NCBI RefSeq assembly: GCF_007828725.1
Contig: NZ_VIUW01000003.1
Span: 496,001 to 560,000 of the forward strand
Direction: 5' to 3'
DNA length: 64,000 nucleotides
Source: Marihabitans asiaticum
Lineage (GTDB): Bacteria; Actinomycetota; Actinomycetes; Actinomycetales; Dermatophilaceae
Below, piece after piece: positions 13,273 to 21,708 of this stretch; position 1 is the first letter of the stretch; the number at the start of each line of letters is the position of its first letter. Under the pieces are notes generated by a model. It was not told the DNA's origin and did not search any database. It saw nothing but the letters and a program-made list of their open reading frames with translations. Made by a program: the position numbers and the translations under genes.

Positions 13273-15354
13273 ATGCCCACCGCAGACGAGCCCGAGCCGC
13301 TGCTCGAGCTGCCCGACCCCACGGCGAAGGGGGAGCGTGACGCCGGTCCGGGGACGGACCCGGTGGAGGAGTCGGCGGCGGTGGAGGAGCCGGTCGCGGC
13401 GGTCCTCGTCGACACCGGCCTGGCTCACCTGGACCGGGAGTTCGAGTACTCGGTCCCGGCAGAGCTCGCCGACGCCGCCCGACCGGGGGTCCGGGTCAAG
13501 GTGCGCTTCGCCGGCCGCGACCTGCCCGGCTTCGTGATCCAGCGCCGGGAGAGCGCCACCCACGGTGGGCGGCTCGCCCCGATCCGCTCGGTCGTCTCGG
13601 TCGAGCCGGTGCTCACGCCCGAGATCCTGCAGCTGGCCCGGCAGGTGGCCGCCGAGCAGGCGGGCACGGTGATGGACGTCCTCCGGCTGGCCATCCCGCC
13701 GCGGCACGCGCGCGCCGAGAAGGCGCTCCCGTCGTCAGGCCCGGACCAGCCCGGGGTCCAGGAGGCGACGCGAGCGCCCGAGAGCGACCCGTGCTCGGCG
13801 CTGGGTCGCTACCGCGCCGGGGCCGCATGGTGGCGCCGGGTGCACGCGGGGCAGTCCCCCAGGGCGGCCTGGCTCGCGGCGCCCTGCCTGCCACCGGAGC
13901 AGGACTGGCCCCAGGCGCTGGCCGAGGCCGCCCTGGCTGCCGAGGGGGCGGGGCGCGGCGCCGTGATCGTGCTGCCCGACGCCCGCGACGTCGACCGGGT
14001 GGACGAGCGCCTGACCGAGGTGCTCGGCCCCGGACGGCACGTCCGCCTCACCGCCGACCAGGGCCCCCAGGCGCGCTACACCGCGTGGCTGAAGGTGCTC
14101 CGAGGCCACGTGCGGGTGGTCGTCGGCACCCGGGCCGCCGCCTACGCCCCCGTGCACGACCTCGGCCTGGTGGCCTGGTGGGACGACGGAGACGACCTGC
14201 ACGCAGAGCCCCGCGCCCCGTACCCGCACACCCGGCTCGTCCTCACCGCGCGGGCCGACCAGGCAGGGGCAGCACTGCTCGTCGGGGGCCTGACCATGTC
14301 GGCCGAGACCGCCCGAGAGGTCGGGGAGGGGCGGCTGCACGTCATCGGCGGTACCCCGCAGCGGCGGGCCGCCCCACGGGTCCTGGTCGCCGGCGAGGGG
14401 CTTGAGGAGGAGCGAGAGGGGCACGCCGCCCATGCGCGCATCCCGCCGAGCGCCTACCGGGCCGCACGCGAGGCGCTCGCCCACGGTCCGGTGCTGATTC
14501 AGGTGCCACGCCGGGGGTACCTACCGGCGATGTCGTGCGCCACCTGTCGCGCACCCGCGCGGTGCGAGCGCTGCCAGGGCCCGCTGGCCCTGGACGGGCC
14601 CTCGCAGGACCCCCGGTGCCGGTGGTGCGGGCACGCCGCCGGGCAGTTCACCTGCCCACACTGCGCGGGCACCCGGCTGCGAGCCGGGGTGATCGGGGCC
14701 CGCAGGACCGCCGAGGAGATCGGGCGCGCCTTCCCGGGTGTCGCCGTGATCACCTCCGGCGGGGACCGGGTGCACGCGCGCGTGCCGCGGGAGCCGGCGG
14801 TCGTCGTCGCGACCCCGGGCGCCGAGCCGGTCGCCGACGGCGGCTACGCGGCGGTGCTCCTGCTCGACGCCTGGGCGCTGCTGGACCGCCCCGACCTGCG
14901 GGCGGCCGAGGAGGCGGTCCGCAGGTGGTTCGGCGCCGCCGCGCTGTCGCTGCCCTGGTCCGCGGGGGGAGTGGTCGTGCTCGCCGGTGCCCCGGCCCAG
15001 GTGACCCTGCCCCCGGTCGAGGCGCTGGTGCGCTGGGACCCGCAGTGGTTCGCCGGCCGCGAGCTGGCCGAGCGGGCCGAGCTCGGTCTCCCGCCGACGT
15101 CGTGGTCGGCGCAGGTCCGCACCCTGCGCACCCGCGTGGCGGGCATCACCAGCGCCGTGTCGGGGTCCGGGGGTGAGGTGCTCGGACCCCTACCCGTGCC
15201 GGGTGACGACGCGGCGGTGCTCCTCGTCGTACGCGGGCCGTGGGAGCAGGCCGGCGCGCTCGCAGGGGCGCTACGGGAGGTCCGAGCGCGCGAGAGCGCG
15301 CACAAGGAGGCCGTGCTGACCTCGGTGCGGGTCGGTGCCGTCGACGGGGCCTGA
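13273..15354 (+). CDS. priA: Primosomal protein PriA, degenerate (helicase motifs lost)
   Basis: PriA normally restarts stalled replication forks as a 3'-5' helicase. The 693 residues keep the N-terminal DNA-binding domain (about 40-140), with the 3' BD fold DTGLAHLDREFEYSVP, and the complete eight-cysteine zinc-binding insertion (CATC, CERC, CRWC, CPHC; about 420-465). The ATPase core is not functional by sequence: no GxGKT Walker A is found, and WWDDGDDLH replaces the DEEH Walker B. Loss of ATPase motifs with retention of zinc fingers is annotated widely in actinobacteria as a probable non-helicase PriA. It is likely a structural primosome or fork-binding factor. The start is the ATG following the leaderless -10. 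It ends five bases from a convergent small gene. Confidence 0.92.
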   Translation: MPTADEPEPLLELPDPTAKGERDAGPGTDPVEESAAVEEPVAAVLVDTGLAHLDREFEYSVPAELADAARPGVRVKVRFAGRDLPGFVIQRRESATHGGRLAPIRSVVSVEPVLTPEILQLARQVAAEQAGTVMDVLRLAIPPRHARAEKALPSSGPDQPGVQEATRAPESDPCSALGRYRAGAAWWRRVHAGQSPRAAWLAAPCLPPEQDWPQALAEAALAAEGAGRGAVIVLPDARDVDRVDERLTEVLGPGRHVRLTADQGPQARYTAWLKVLRGHVRVVVGTRAAAYAPVHDLGLVAWWDDGDDLHAEPRAPYPHTRLVLTARADQAGAALLVGGLTMSAETAREVGEGRLHVIGGTPQRRAAPRVLVAGEGLEEEREGHAAHARIPPSAYRAAREALAHGPVLIQVPRRGYLPAMSCATCRAPARCERCQGPLALDGPSQDPRCRWCGHAAGQFTCPHCAGTRLRAGVIGARRTAEEIGRAFPGVAVITSGGDRVHARVPREPAVVVATPGAEPVADGGYAAVLLLDAWALLDRPDLRAAEEAVRRWFGAAALSLPWSAGGVVVLAGAPAQVTLPPVEALVRWDPQWFAGRELAERAELGLPPTSWSAQVRTLRTRVAGITSAVSGSGGEVLGPLPVPGDDAAVLLVVRGPWEQAGALAGALREVRARESAHKEAVLTSVRVGAVDGA

Positions 15355-15359
15355 GCCGC

Positions 15360-15542
15360 TCAGTCGTGGTCGGCGGCGTCCTCGTCGGTGGCCGGGCCCT
15401 GCGGCATCGCGCCGCCCTCGTCGGTCCAGTTGCGGCCGGTGTCGTCGTCCTTGGCCGGGTCGGAGACCGTGTCGGGCTCGACGGCCGGACGGTCCTCGCC
15501 GCGCTCTTGACGCTCGGCGGTCTTCTTCTCGTTCTCGCTCAT
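15360..15542 (-). CDS. Small acidic hypothetical protein (60 aa)
   Basis: I do not recognise a named family. From the ATG at 15542 the product is 60 residues, hydrophilic and strongly acidic (many Asp and Glu, one Trp in the RNWTDEGGAMPQGP stretch), with no membrane segment and probably disordered. An upstream extension to 15593 would be Arg-rich and unlike the rest, so it is rejected. CAGAGT ends six bases before the ATG and could be a -10 for a leaderless transcript, since no ribosome-binding site is visible. It faces priA and is divergent from fmt, whose promoter lies about 50 bases away. I recall similar short acidic proteins at this place in related genomes, but that is not verified. Confidence 0.6.
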   Translation of the reverse strand: MSENEKKTAERQERGEDRPAVEPDTVSDPAKDDDTGRNWTDEGGAMPQGPATDEDAADHD

Positions 15543-15594
15543 GGGAGCACTCTGCGCCCGCCAGGGGTCCGGTCGCAACCGCCCGCGGCGCACC

Positions 15595-15600
15595 TAGACT
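15595..15600 (+). promoter_or_regulatory. -10 element of a leaderless promoter for fmt
   Basis: TAGACT ends eight bases before the fmt GTG. There is no ribosome-binding site in between. The same spacing recurs at about ten genes in the window. Confidence 0.55.
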
Positions 15601-15608
15601 GCCCTGTC

Positions 15609-16559
15609 GTGCGTCTCCTCTTCGCCGGCAGCCCGCAGGCCGCTGTCCCCTCCCTTCGCGCGCTCGCCGCGTCCGCGCACGAGGTGGTCGCCGTGCTCAC
15701 CCGTCCCGACGCCCCGGTCGGGCGGGGTCGACGCCGCGAACCGACCCCGGTGCGGCGGGTGGCCGAGGAGCTCGGGATCGAGGTCATCACCGATCGACCG
15801 CGCGACGACGGCTTCGCCGAGCGTCTCGCTGCGCTCGACCTCGACTGCTGCCCGGTGGTCGCCTACGGCGAGATCCTCCCGGCCGAGGTACTGGCTATCC
15901 CCGAGCACGGGTGGGTCAACCTGCACTTCTCGCTGCTCCCGGCCTGGCGGGGGGCAGCGCCGGTTCAGCGCGCGATCATCGCCGGCGACGAGGTGACCGG
16001 TGCCAGCACCTTCGTCATCGAGCAGGGCCTGGACACCGGCCCGGTCCTCGGGTCGATGACCGAGACGATCCGCGACCGCGACACCTCGGGTGAGCTGCTG
16101 GAGCGCCTCGCCGAGGGCGGCGCCGAGCTGCTCGTCGCCACGATGGACGGGCTCGCCGCCAGCCGGCTGGAGGCGCGTCCCCAGGCGGTCGACGGGGTCT
16201 CCACCGCGCCCAAGCTGCAGCCCGCCGATGCGCGCATCGACTGGACCCGGCGCAGGAGCGCGATCGACCGGCTGGTGCGCGGCTGCACCCCCGCTCCGGG
16301 CGCCTGGACCACCTTCCGCGGGCACCGGCTGCGAATCGGACCGGTCACCTGCGCCGACACCGGTGCCGACACCGGCGTGAGCCTGCGCCCCGGCGAGATC
16401 CACCCCGGCAAGCGCGAGGTGCTCGTCGGCACCGCCGACCAGCCGGTCCGCCTCGGGCAGGTCACCCCGGTCGGCAAGAAGGCGATGGACGCCGCCGACT
16501 GGGCGCGCGGGGTGCGCATCGAGCCCGGTGAGCGGCTGGGAGAGGATGAGGTCTCATGA
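15609..16559 (+). CDS. fmt: Methionyl-tRNA formyltransferase
   Basis: Formylates Met-tRNAfMet using 10-formyltetrahydrofolate so that translation can begin. It has 316 residues. The N-terminal formyltransferase domain (about 1-190) carries NLHFSLLPAWRGAAPVQ, with the catalytic Asn and His, and the C-terminal OB-like tRNA-binding domain (about 205-312) follows. The GTG at 15609 gives the usual VRLLFAGSP N-terminus and lies directly behind a -10 element. It overlaps rsmB by four bases (ATGA), a conserved actinobacterial pair. Confidence 0.96.
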   Translation: MRLLFAGSPQAAVPSLRALAASAHEVVAVLTRPDAPVGRGRRREPTPVRRVAEELGIEVITDRPRDDGFAERLAALDLDCCPVVAYGEILPAEVLAIPEHGWVNLHFSLLPAWRGAAPVQRAIIAGDEVTGASTFVIEQGLDTGPVLGSMTETIRDRDTSGELLERLAEGGAELLVATMDGLAASRLEARPQAVDGVSTAPKLQPADARIDWTRRRSAIDRLVRGCTPAPGAWTTFRGHRLRIGPVTCADTGADTGVSLRPGEIHPGKREVLVGTADQPVRLGQVTPVGKKAMDAADWARGVRIEPGERLGEDEVS

Positions 16560-18130
16560 GCGCGGACCGACGAGGCGACCGGCCCACCGACGGGGGCCGC
16601 GGTGGGCGGCCCGCCGACGATCGGCGAGGTGGGCGGCCCACCGACGGTCGACGAGGTGGGCGGCGTGGTGGGCCCCCGCAGCGGTCGCGCACCGCGCCCG
16701 CGCAGCGCGGACGGCAGGGCGACCCGTCCCGCCTCGCGGCCTACACGGTGCTGCGTGCGGTCGCCGACGGTGCCTACGCCAACCTCGAGCTGCCCCAGGA
16801 GATCCGCCGCCGTCGCCTCTCCGGGCGCGACGCCGGGTTCGCCACCGAGCTGACCTACGGCACCCTGCGGATGCAGGGGCTCTACGACGAGATCATCGCC
16901 GTGGCGGCCGACCGGCCGGTCCGCCGCCTCGACCCCTCCGCCCTGGACGTGCTTCGCCTCGGGGCGCACCAGCTCTTCGGGATGCGCGTACCCGAGCACG
17001 CGGCCGCCGACCAGTCGGTCGCGCTGGCCCGGCAGGTCGCGGGCGCCGGAGCCGCCGGCCTGGTCAACGCGGTGATGCGGAGGATGTCCGAGCGCACCCT
17101 GGAGCAGTGGCGCGAGGAGGTCGTCCCTGACCAGCCGGCCGCCGCCCGTCTGGCGGTCTCGACCTCTCACCCCGAGTGGGTGGTCAAGGCGCTGCGCCAG
17201 GCGCTCGTCGGTCACGGCGCCGCGACGAAGGAGACGATCGACGAGCGCCTCGGCGAGCTGCTCACCGCCCACAACGTCCCCGCGCCGGTCACCCTCGTCG
17301 CACGCCCCGGCCTGTCCACCGCCGAGGAGCTGCTGGGCGCCGTCGGGCTGACGACCAGCGCGGGTGAGCACTCTCCCTTCGCCGTCGTCATCGCCGGCGG
17401 CGACCCGGGCTCGCTCGCCGCGGTCCGCGAGGGCCGGGCGGCGGTGCAGGACGAAGGCAGCCAGCTGCTGCCGCTGGCGCTCGCGCAGGTTCCCGTCGAG
17501 GGGGTCGACGGGGCAGAGCGCTGGCTCGACCTGTGCGCCGGACCCGGCGGCAAGGCGGGGCTGCTCGCCTCGCTCGCCGCCGAGCGAGGCGCCGCGCTCG
17601 TCGCCAACGAGGTGAGCGAGCACCGCGCCGAGCTGGTCCGCCAGACGCTGCGCCCAGCCCTTGCCGCCGCCCGGGAGGCGGGGCGCGAGCTGGAGGTACG
17701 CGTCGGGGACGGCCGCGAGGTCGGCGCGGAGGAGCCGGCTCGGTACCACCGCGTGCTCGTCGACGCACCGTGCACCGGTCTCGGGGCGTTGCGCCGGCGG
17801 CCGGAGGCCCGGTGGCGCCGCAGCCCGGACGACCTCACCACCCTGGGGCCGCTGCAGCGCGACCTGCTGACCTCCGGGCTGGACGCTCTCGCCCCGGGCG
17901 GGGTCCTCGCCTACGCCACGTGCAGCCCGCACCTGTCCGAGACCCGCTTCGTCGTCGAGGACGTGCTGCGCCGGCGGGGCGACGCCGAGCTGCTGGACGC
18001 CCCCGAGACGCTGCAGCAGGTCTGCGTCGGCGACCTCGAGGGCACCGGCGACGGGCCGATGGCCCAGCTCTGGCCGCACCTGCACGGCACCGACGGCATG
18101 TTCCTCGCCCTGATCCGCAAGACCCGCTGA
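16556..18130 (+). CDS. rsmB: 16S rRNA (cytosine-967) C5-methyltransferase
   Basis: SAM-dependent m5C methyltransferase of 16S rRNA. It has 524 residues: a disordered Arg/Gly-rich N-tail (1-55), a NusB-like RNA-binding domain (about 58-195), and a Rossmann methyltransferase domain. The SAM motif is [12 protein letters not shown], and the catalytic cysteines lie in [16 protein letters not shown] and YATCSPH. The N-tail contains imperfect 27-base repeats encoding GRPxDxRRG units. The ATG overlaps the fmt stop. Residues 1-55 are not required for the fold, and the true start could be later, but the coupled ATGA favours this one. Confidence 0.93.
   Translation: MSADRRGDRPTDGGRGGRPADDRRGGRPTDGRRGGRRGGPPQRSRTAPAQRGRQGDPSRLAAYTVLRAVADGAYANLELPQEIRRRRLSGRDAGFATELTYGTLRMQGLYDEIIAVAADRPVRRLDPSALDVLRLGAHQLFGMRVPEHAAADQSVALARQVAGAGAAGLVNAVMRRMSERTLEQWREEVVPDQPAAARLAVSTSHPEWVVKALRQALVGHGAATKETIDERLGELLTAHNVPAPVTLVARPGLSTAEELLGAVGLTTSAGEHSPFAVVIAGGDPGSLAAVREGRAAVQDEGSQLLPLALAQVPVEGVDGAERWLDLCAGPGGKAGLLASLAAERGAALVANEVSEHRAELVRQTLRPALAAAREAGRELEVRVGDGREVGAEEPARYHRVLVDAPCTGLGALRRRPEARWRRSPDDLTTLGPLQRDLLTSGLDALAPGGVLAYATCSPHLSETRFVVEDVLRRRGDAELLDAPETLQQVCVGDLEGTGDGPMAQLWPHLHGTDGMFLALIRKTR
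16574..16672 (+). repeat. Imperfect 27-base tandem repeat at the rsmB 5' end
   Basis: About three and a half units begin at 16574, 16601, 16628 and 16655, each containing a GGTGGGCGGCCC-like core. They encode nine-residue units close to GRPTDGRRG. The period is a multiple of three, so copy-number changes would keep the frame. Confidence 0.8.
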
Positions 18131-18161
18131 CCGACCACCGACCGCAGGGAGGGCACCGCCC

Positions 18162-18818
18162 GTGCAGATCTCACCGAGCATCCTGGCCGCCGACTTCGCC
18201 AACCTCCAGCACGAGCTCGAGGCGATCGCGACCGCCGACTGGGCGCACGTCGACGTCATGGACAACCACTTCGTGCCCAACCTCACGCTCGGGCTGCCGG
18301 TCGTGGAGAGCCTGCTGAAGGTCAGCCCGGTCCCGATCGATTGCCACCTGATGATCGAGGACCCAGACCGCTGGGCCCCTCCGTACGCCGAGGCCGGAGC
18401 GGGCAGCGTGACCTTCCACATCGAGGCCGCGGCGGACCCGGTGACCCTCGCCCGGGACATCCGGGCCCAGGGGGCCCGGGCGAGCATGGCGCTGAAGCCG
18501 GGTACCCCCTTCGCGCCCTACGAAGAGCTCCTGCCCGAGCTCGACATGGTCCTCGTGATGACCGTCGAGCCCGGCTTCGGCGGGCAGGCCTTCATGGCCG
18601 ACCAGATGCCCAAGGTGCGCGAGGTGCGCGAGGCGGTCCGCAGGCGCGGGGGAGAGATCTGGATCCAGGTCGACGGGGGAGTCTCCGGGGAGACCATCGA
18701 GCGGTGCGCCGAGGCCGGCGCCGACGTCTTCGTCGCCGGGTCGGCCGTCTACGGAGCGGAGTCGGCAGCCGAGGCGATCGAGGACCTGCGCGCCCAGGTC
18801 AGCGGCCACGCCCACTGA
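18162..18818 (+). CDS. rpe: Ribulose-phosphate 3-epimerase
   Basis: Interconverts ribulose 5-phosphate and xylulose 5-phosphate in the pentose phosphate pathway. The 218-residue TIM barrel has the expected [13 protein letters not shown] start, the metal- and acid/base-bearing [31 protein letters not shown] and the phosphate loop VDGGVSGET, followed by VAGSAVYG. The GTG start is preceded by AGGGAGGG. Its 3' end overlaps the convergent unknown gene by 20 bases. In many actinobacteria the riboflavin genes follow directly; here they do not. Confidence 0.96.
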   Translation: MQISPSILAADFANLQHELEAIATADWAHVDVMDNHFVPNLTLGLPVVESLLKVSPVPIDCHLMIEDPDRWAPPYAEAGAGSVTFHIEAAADPVTLARDIRAQGARASMALKPGTPFAPYEELLPELDMVLVMTVEPGFGGQAFMADQMPKVREVREAVRRRGGEIWIQVDGGVSGETIERCAEAGADVFVAGSAVYGAESAAEAIEDLRAQVSGHAH

Positions 18819-19626
18819 GCAGGCGCCGCAGCCGGCCGGAGCGGGTGAAGAGCTCGTCGGGGTAGGCGACGTCGACCTCGTGGATGGTGACGTCGTGCCC
18901 GGCGAAGGCGGGCGCAGACCCGACCGGTCTGGCCTGCACACAGATGCCGGTCTGCACGTCCAGGGCGACCTCGTAGCTCTCCGGGTAGTCCCGACGATCG
19001 GCGACCGGGCCGCCCGCCTCGCCCTCGAACCACTCAGAGACCTCGCCCCAGAGCAGCGGGCAGCAGCCGCAGCGCGGGGCGTAGGCCCAGGTCGGCGTGA
19101 CCCGGGCCCACCACGTCTCCCGGCCCCGTCGCTGCGCTGCTCGCAGCTCGGTGATGCGCGTGCCGGGCACCTGCTCACCCTCGGCGAGCGGGCGCTCCTC
19201 CCCGGTGACCGGGTCTCGGGAGGAGTCACCGTCGGCGACCTCGACCGGATCGAGCAGCGCGAGCCACAGGTAGGTCTGCCAGAAGGGGTCCGCGTCCTCG
19301 ACGTCGTCCCGGTCCGGGCGGAGCAGGACCAGTCCGTCCTCGCCCAGGACCGGGTCGATCTCCCGGAGCCGGGGCAGGTGCACCGGCTCACCGCCGGTCC
19401 GGTCACCGTCGAGGGCGTAGCGCATCGCCACGGCGGGCTCGTGACGGCCCACCTGGACCTCCCCGGCGTACTCGACCCGGAGCAGGCTGCGGTCACGGAT
19501 CCACGCCTGGGCGTCACCGACGTCGTCGCCGAGCGGGTCGTGCCACGTCAACCGCACGCTGCTCCAGCGCCACGGTGAGCTGCGAGCGAGGGCCCGGAAG
19601 GCGTCCTCGGAGGGTGCGGCATCCAT
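18799..19626 (-). CDS. Conserved-looking hypothetical protein (275 aa)
   Basis: I cannot name a family. From the ATG at 19626 the protein is 275 residues, soluble, acidic and rich in Trp ([17 protein letters not shown] near the N-terminus). There is a central [13 protein letters not shown] segment whose Cys-x-Cys-Cys could bind metal or form a disulfide, and a C-terminal [20 protein letters not shown]. Base composition and codon use match neighbouring housekeeping genes, so it does not look newly acquired. The frame continues open upstream to 19848, but that part covers the FMN riboswitch and is not coding. It overlaps rpe tail-to-tail and is divergent from ribM. Confidence 0.75.
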   Translation of the reverse strand: MDAAPSEDAFRALARSSPWRWSSVRLTWHDPLGDDVGDAQAWIRDRSLLRVEYAGEVQVGRHEPAVAMRYALDGDRTGGEPVHLPRLREIDPVLGEDGLVLLRPDRDDVEDADPFWQTYLWLALLDPVEVADGDSSRDPVTGEERPLAEGEQVPGTRITELRAAQRRGRETWWARVTPTWAYAPRCGCCPLLWGEVSEWFEGEAGGPVADRRDYPESYEVALDVQTGICVQARPVGSAPAFAGHDVTIHEVDVAYPDELFTRSGRLRRLLSGRGR

Positions 19627-19639
19627 CCCGCCATCCAAT

Positions 19640-19663
19640 CGGGTGGCCGAGCCCACGGCCACC
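19640..19663. repeat. Inverted repeat with 9-base perfect arms
   Basis: GGGTGGCCG and CGGCCACCC are separated by six bases, in the divergent region between the 275-aa gene and ribM. It lies upstream of the likely ribM transcript start, so it is better read as an operator-like site than as a terminator; there is no T-run. Its function is unknown. Confidence 0.6.
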
Positions 19664-19690
19664 CGATTTCGGCCGGCGACCACCCTTCGC

Positions 19691-19696
19691 CACAAT
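19691..19696 (+). promoter_or_regulatory. Candidate -10 element upstream of the FMN riboswitch
   Basis: CACAAT, one base from TAnnnT, would start transcription near 19703, right where the riboswitch aptamer begins. TTCGGC at 19668-19673, 17 bases upstream, is a weak -35 candidate. Confidence 0.4.
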
Positions 19697-19706
19697 GAGC
19701 CGCGCA

Positions 19707-19833
19707 CGCACCTCGTGACTCGGTGAGATCCCGAACCGGCGGTAGAGAGCCCGCGACCCGGCTGCCCAATGCAGACGGTGAACTCTGGTGAGACCCCAGG
19801 GCCGACGGTCATAGTCCGGACGAGAGGGGTGCG
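19707..19833 (+). promoter_or_regulatory. FMN riboswitch (RFN element)
   Basis: The sequence matches the RFN aptamer step by step. The closing P1 stem is formed by 19707-19714 and 19824-19833. Conserved blocks are GGTGAGATCCCGAACCGGCG (19722-19741), GAGCCCGCGACCCGG, GCAGACGGTGAACTC, a GGTGAGACCCC hairpin, and GCCGACGG followed by AGTCCGGA. These are the same blocks, in the same order, as in Bacillus subtilis ribD leader RNA. The ribosome-binding site AGAAGGAT lies only about four bases past P1 and the ATG at 19851, so the switch probably blocks translation when FMN is plentiful. I see no separate terminator hairpin. Confidence 0.93.
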
Positions 19834-19850
19834 GCAGAGAAGGATCAACC

Positions 19851-20570
19851 ATGTCTCTCCTCGAGTGGTTCTACTCGGCGGGCTTCGACGTCGCGGGTTA
19901 CCGGCTCTCGGTGATGGAGCTCGTCGGCGTCACCTTCGGTCTCGGCTCGGCGATCGGCGGGATGCTCCGCAAGGTCTGGGCCTGGCCCATCGGGATCGTC
20001 GGCAACGCCATCCTCTTCTTCGTCTACGTCGGCATCACGATCGGGCTCGACGACGGCGCCGACAAGGCCCCGCTCTTCGGCCAGTCCGGCCGGCAGATCT
20101 TCTTCATCGTGACCAGCCTCTACGGCTGGTGGCGCTGGAGCCAGGTCAAGCGGGTCAACCAGCACGAGCGGCACGCCATCACCCCCCGCTGGCAGACGAT
20201 GAACCAGCGCCTCCTGCTCGTCGCCGGGTGGGTCGCCGGCGTCATCGTCGGGCAGTGGGTCTTCGCCCAGCTCGGGGCCGGGTGGCCGGCCCCGCGGTGG
20301 TACTACTGGGCGGACGCGTGGATCTTCGTCGGCTCCTTCGTCGCGACCTTCGCGATGGCGAAGGGGTGGAACGAGTTCTGGCTGGCGTGGATCGCCGTCG
20401 ACCTCGTCGGGGTGCCGCTGCTGTGGCACAGCGGCTACGTGCCGACGGCCGTCCTCTACGCCGTCTACGCCGTCTTCGTGGTGTACGGCTTCACCGTCTG
20501 GCTGCGGGCCTCGCGCACCGAGCGTCCCGACAGGCAGCCGGAGGAGAGGGCCGCGGGAGCGGCGACCTAG
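19851..20570 (+). CDS. ribM: Riboflavin transporter, PnuC-like (RibM/PnuX)
   Basis: Integral membrane protein of 239 residues with about seven hydrophobic helices and the PnuC-family hallmarks [15 protein letters not shown] and [10 protein letters not shown]. PnuC proteins carry nicotinamide riboside. The subgroup under FMN riboswitches (RibM/PnuX of Corynebacterium and Streptomyces) imports riboflavin by facilitated diffusion, and the FMN riboswitch directly upstream assigns this protein to it. The C-terminal 20 residues are charged and cytosolic. The gene occupies the place between rpe and hisE where many actinobacteria keep ribD-ribE-ribBA-ribH. The substrate is inferred from regulation; the family is clear. 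Confidence 0.9.
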   Translation: MSLLEWFYSAGFDVAGYRLSVMELVGVTFGLGSAIGGMLRKVWAWPIGIVGNAILFFVYVGITIGLDDGADKAPLFGQSGRQIFFIVTSLYGWWRWSQVKRVNQHERHAITPRWQTMNQRLLLVAGWVAGVIVGQWVFAQLGAGWPAPRWYYWADAWIFVGSFVATFAMAKGWNEFWLAWIAVDLVGVPLLWHSGYVPTAVLYAVYAVFVVYGFTVWLRASRTERPDRQPEERAAGAAT

Positions 20571-20573
20571 AAT
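20568..20573 (+). promoter_or_regulatory. -10 element of a leaderless promoter for hisE, overlapping the ribM stop
   Basis: TAGAAT ends seven bases before the hisE GTG; its TAG is the ribM stop codon. No ribosome-binding site lies between. It separates histidine genes from FMN control. Confidence 0.6.
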
Positions 20574-20580
20574 CTTCGCC

Positions 20581-20844
20581 GTGAAGACCTTCGAGGACCT
20601 GTTTGCCGAGCTGTCGGACAAGGCGGCGAGCCGCCCCGAGGGGTCGGGCACCGTCGCCGCCCTCGACGCCGGCACCCATGCGATCGGCAAGAAGGTGATC
20701 GAGGAGGCCGCCGAGGTGTGGATGGCCGCCGAGCACGAGGGGCAGGAGCGCCTCGCCGAGGAGATCAGCCAGCTGCTCTACCACCTCCAGGTGCTGATGA
20801 TCGACGGCGGCCTGACCCTCGACGACGTCTACGCCAAGCTCTGA
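20581..20844 (+). CDS. hisE: Phosphoribosyl-ATP pyrophosphatase
   Basis: Hydrolyses phosphoribosyl-ATP to phosphoribosyl-AMP, the second step of histidine synthesis. At 87 residues it is the free-standing actinobacterial form, not fused to HisI, whose gene is separate at 29.0 kb. The all-alpha MazG-like fold is visible in [18 protein letters not shown] and [16 protein letters not shown], which supply the Mg-binding Glu residues. The GTG start follows the leaderless -10. hisG begins 21 bases after the stop. Confidence 0.95.
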   Translation: MKTFEDLFAELSDKAASRPEGSGTVAALDAGTHAIGKKVIEEAAEVWMAAEHEGQERLAEEISQLLYHLQVLMIDGGLTLDDVYAKL

Positions 20845-20865
20845 GAAGAGGAGTACTGCACCGCG

Positions 20866-21708
20866 ATGCGCATCGCCGTCCCGAACAAGGGCTCGCTCTC
20901 CGAGCCCGCCGTCGCCATGCTGCGAGAGGCGGGCTACCGGGTGCGACGCGACAGCAAGGAGCTCGTCGTCGCCGACCCCGACAACGGCGTCGAGTTCTTC
21001 TACCTCAGGCCACGCGACGTCGCCGTCTACGTCGGCAAGGGGCAGGTGGACGCGGGTATCACCGGCCGCGACCTCCTGCTCGACTCGGCCAGCCCCGCCG
21101 TGGAGGCCCTGGCGCTCGGCTTCGCCCGGTCGACCTTCCGCTTCGCCGGTCGGCCCGGGACGGCGCAGACCGCCGGCGACCTCGACGGCAGGCGGGTGGC
21201 CACCTCGTACCCGGGTCTGGTGCGGTCCTGCCTCGCGCAGGCCGGGATCGACGCCGAGGTGGTCCGCCTCGACGGCGCGGTCGAGACCGCGATCACGCTC
21301 GGGGTGGCCGACGCCATCGCTGACGTCGTGGAGACCGGGACCACCCTGCGCAACCAGGGGCTGGAGGTCTTCGGTGAGCCCATCCTGCGCAGCGAGGCCG
21401 TGCTTATCCGGCGTCCGGGCAGAGACGAAGGGGGCGCGGTCGAGGTCCTGCGCCGCCGGCTCACGGGAGTGGTCACCGCCAGGCACTACGTGATGCTCGA
21501 CTACGACTGCCCGGCTGAGCTCGTGGAGCGGGCCGCCGAGCTCACTCCCGGCCTGGAGTCGCCCACGCTCTCGCCGTTGCACGACGAGACCTGGTTCGCG
21601 GTGCGGGCGATGGTGCCGCGTACGCGGACCAACGCGATCATGGACCAGCTCTACGAGCTCGGCGCACGCGCCATCCTCGTCACCGAGATCACGGCGTGCC
21701 GGATCTGA
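20866..21708 (+). CDS. hisG: ATP phosphoribosyltransferase, long form
   Basis: Condenses ATP with PRPP, the first and feedback-controlled step of histidine synthesis. The 280 residues correspond to the long, hexameric HisG: a catalytic periplasmic-binding-like bilobe (1-205), with RIAVPNKGSLSEPA at the start and the PRPP loop in ADAIADVVETGTTLR, followed by a C-terminal regulatory domain (about 210-280) that binds histidine. Because the regulatory domain is present, HisZ is not needed. AGAGGAG precedes the ATG. The stop shares a base with the next gene (TGATG). Confidence 0.95.
   Translation: MRIAVPNKGSLSEPAVAMLREAGYRVRRDSKELVVADPDNGVEFFYLRPRDVAVYVGKGQVDAGITGRDLLLDSASPAVEALALGFARSTFRFAGRPGTAQTAGDLDGRRVATSYPGLVRSCLAQAGIDAEVVRLDGAVETAITLGVADAIADVVETGTTLRNQGLEVFGEPILRSEAVLIRRPGRDEGGAVEVLRRRLTGVVTARHYVMLDYDCPAELVERAAELTPGLESPTLSPLHDETWFAVRAMVPRTRTNAIMDQLYELGARAILVTEITACRI

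Noticed and set aside
19627-19848. N-terminal extension of the 275-aa protein to 19848
   Set aside because: This stretch contains the FMN riboswitch on the other strand and no conserved protein sequence.
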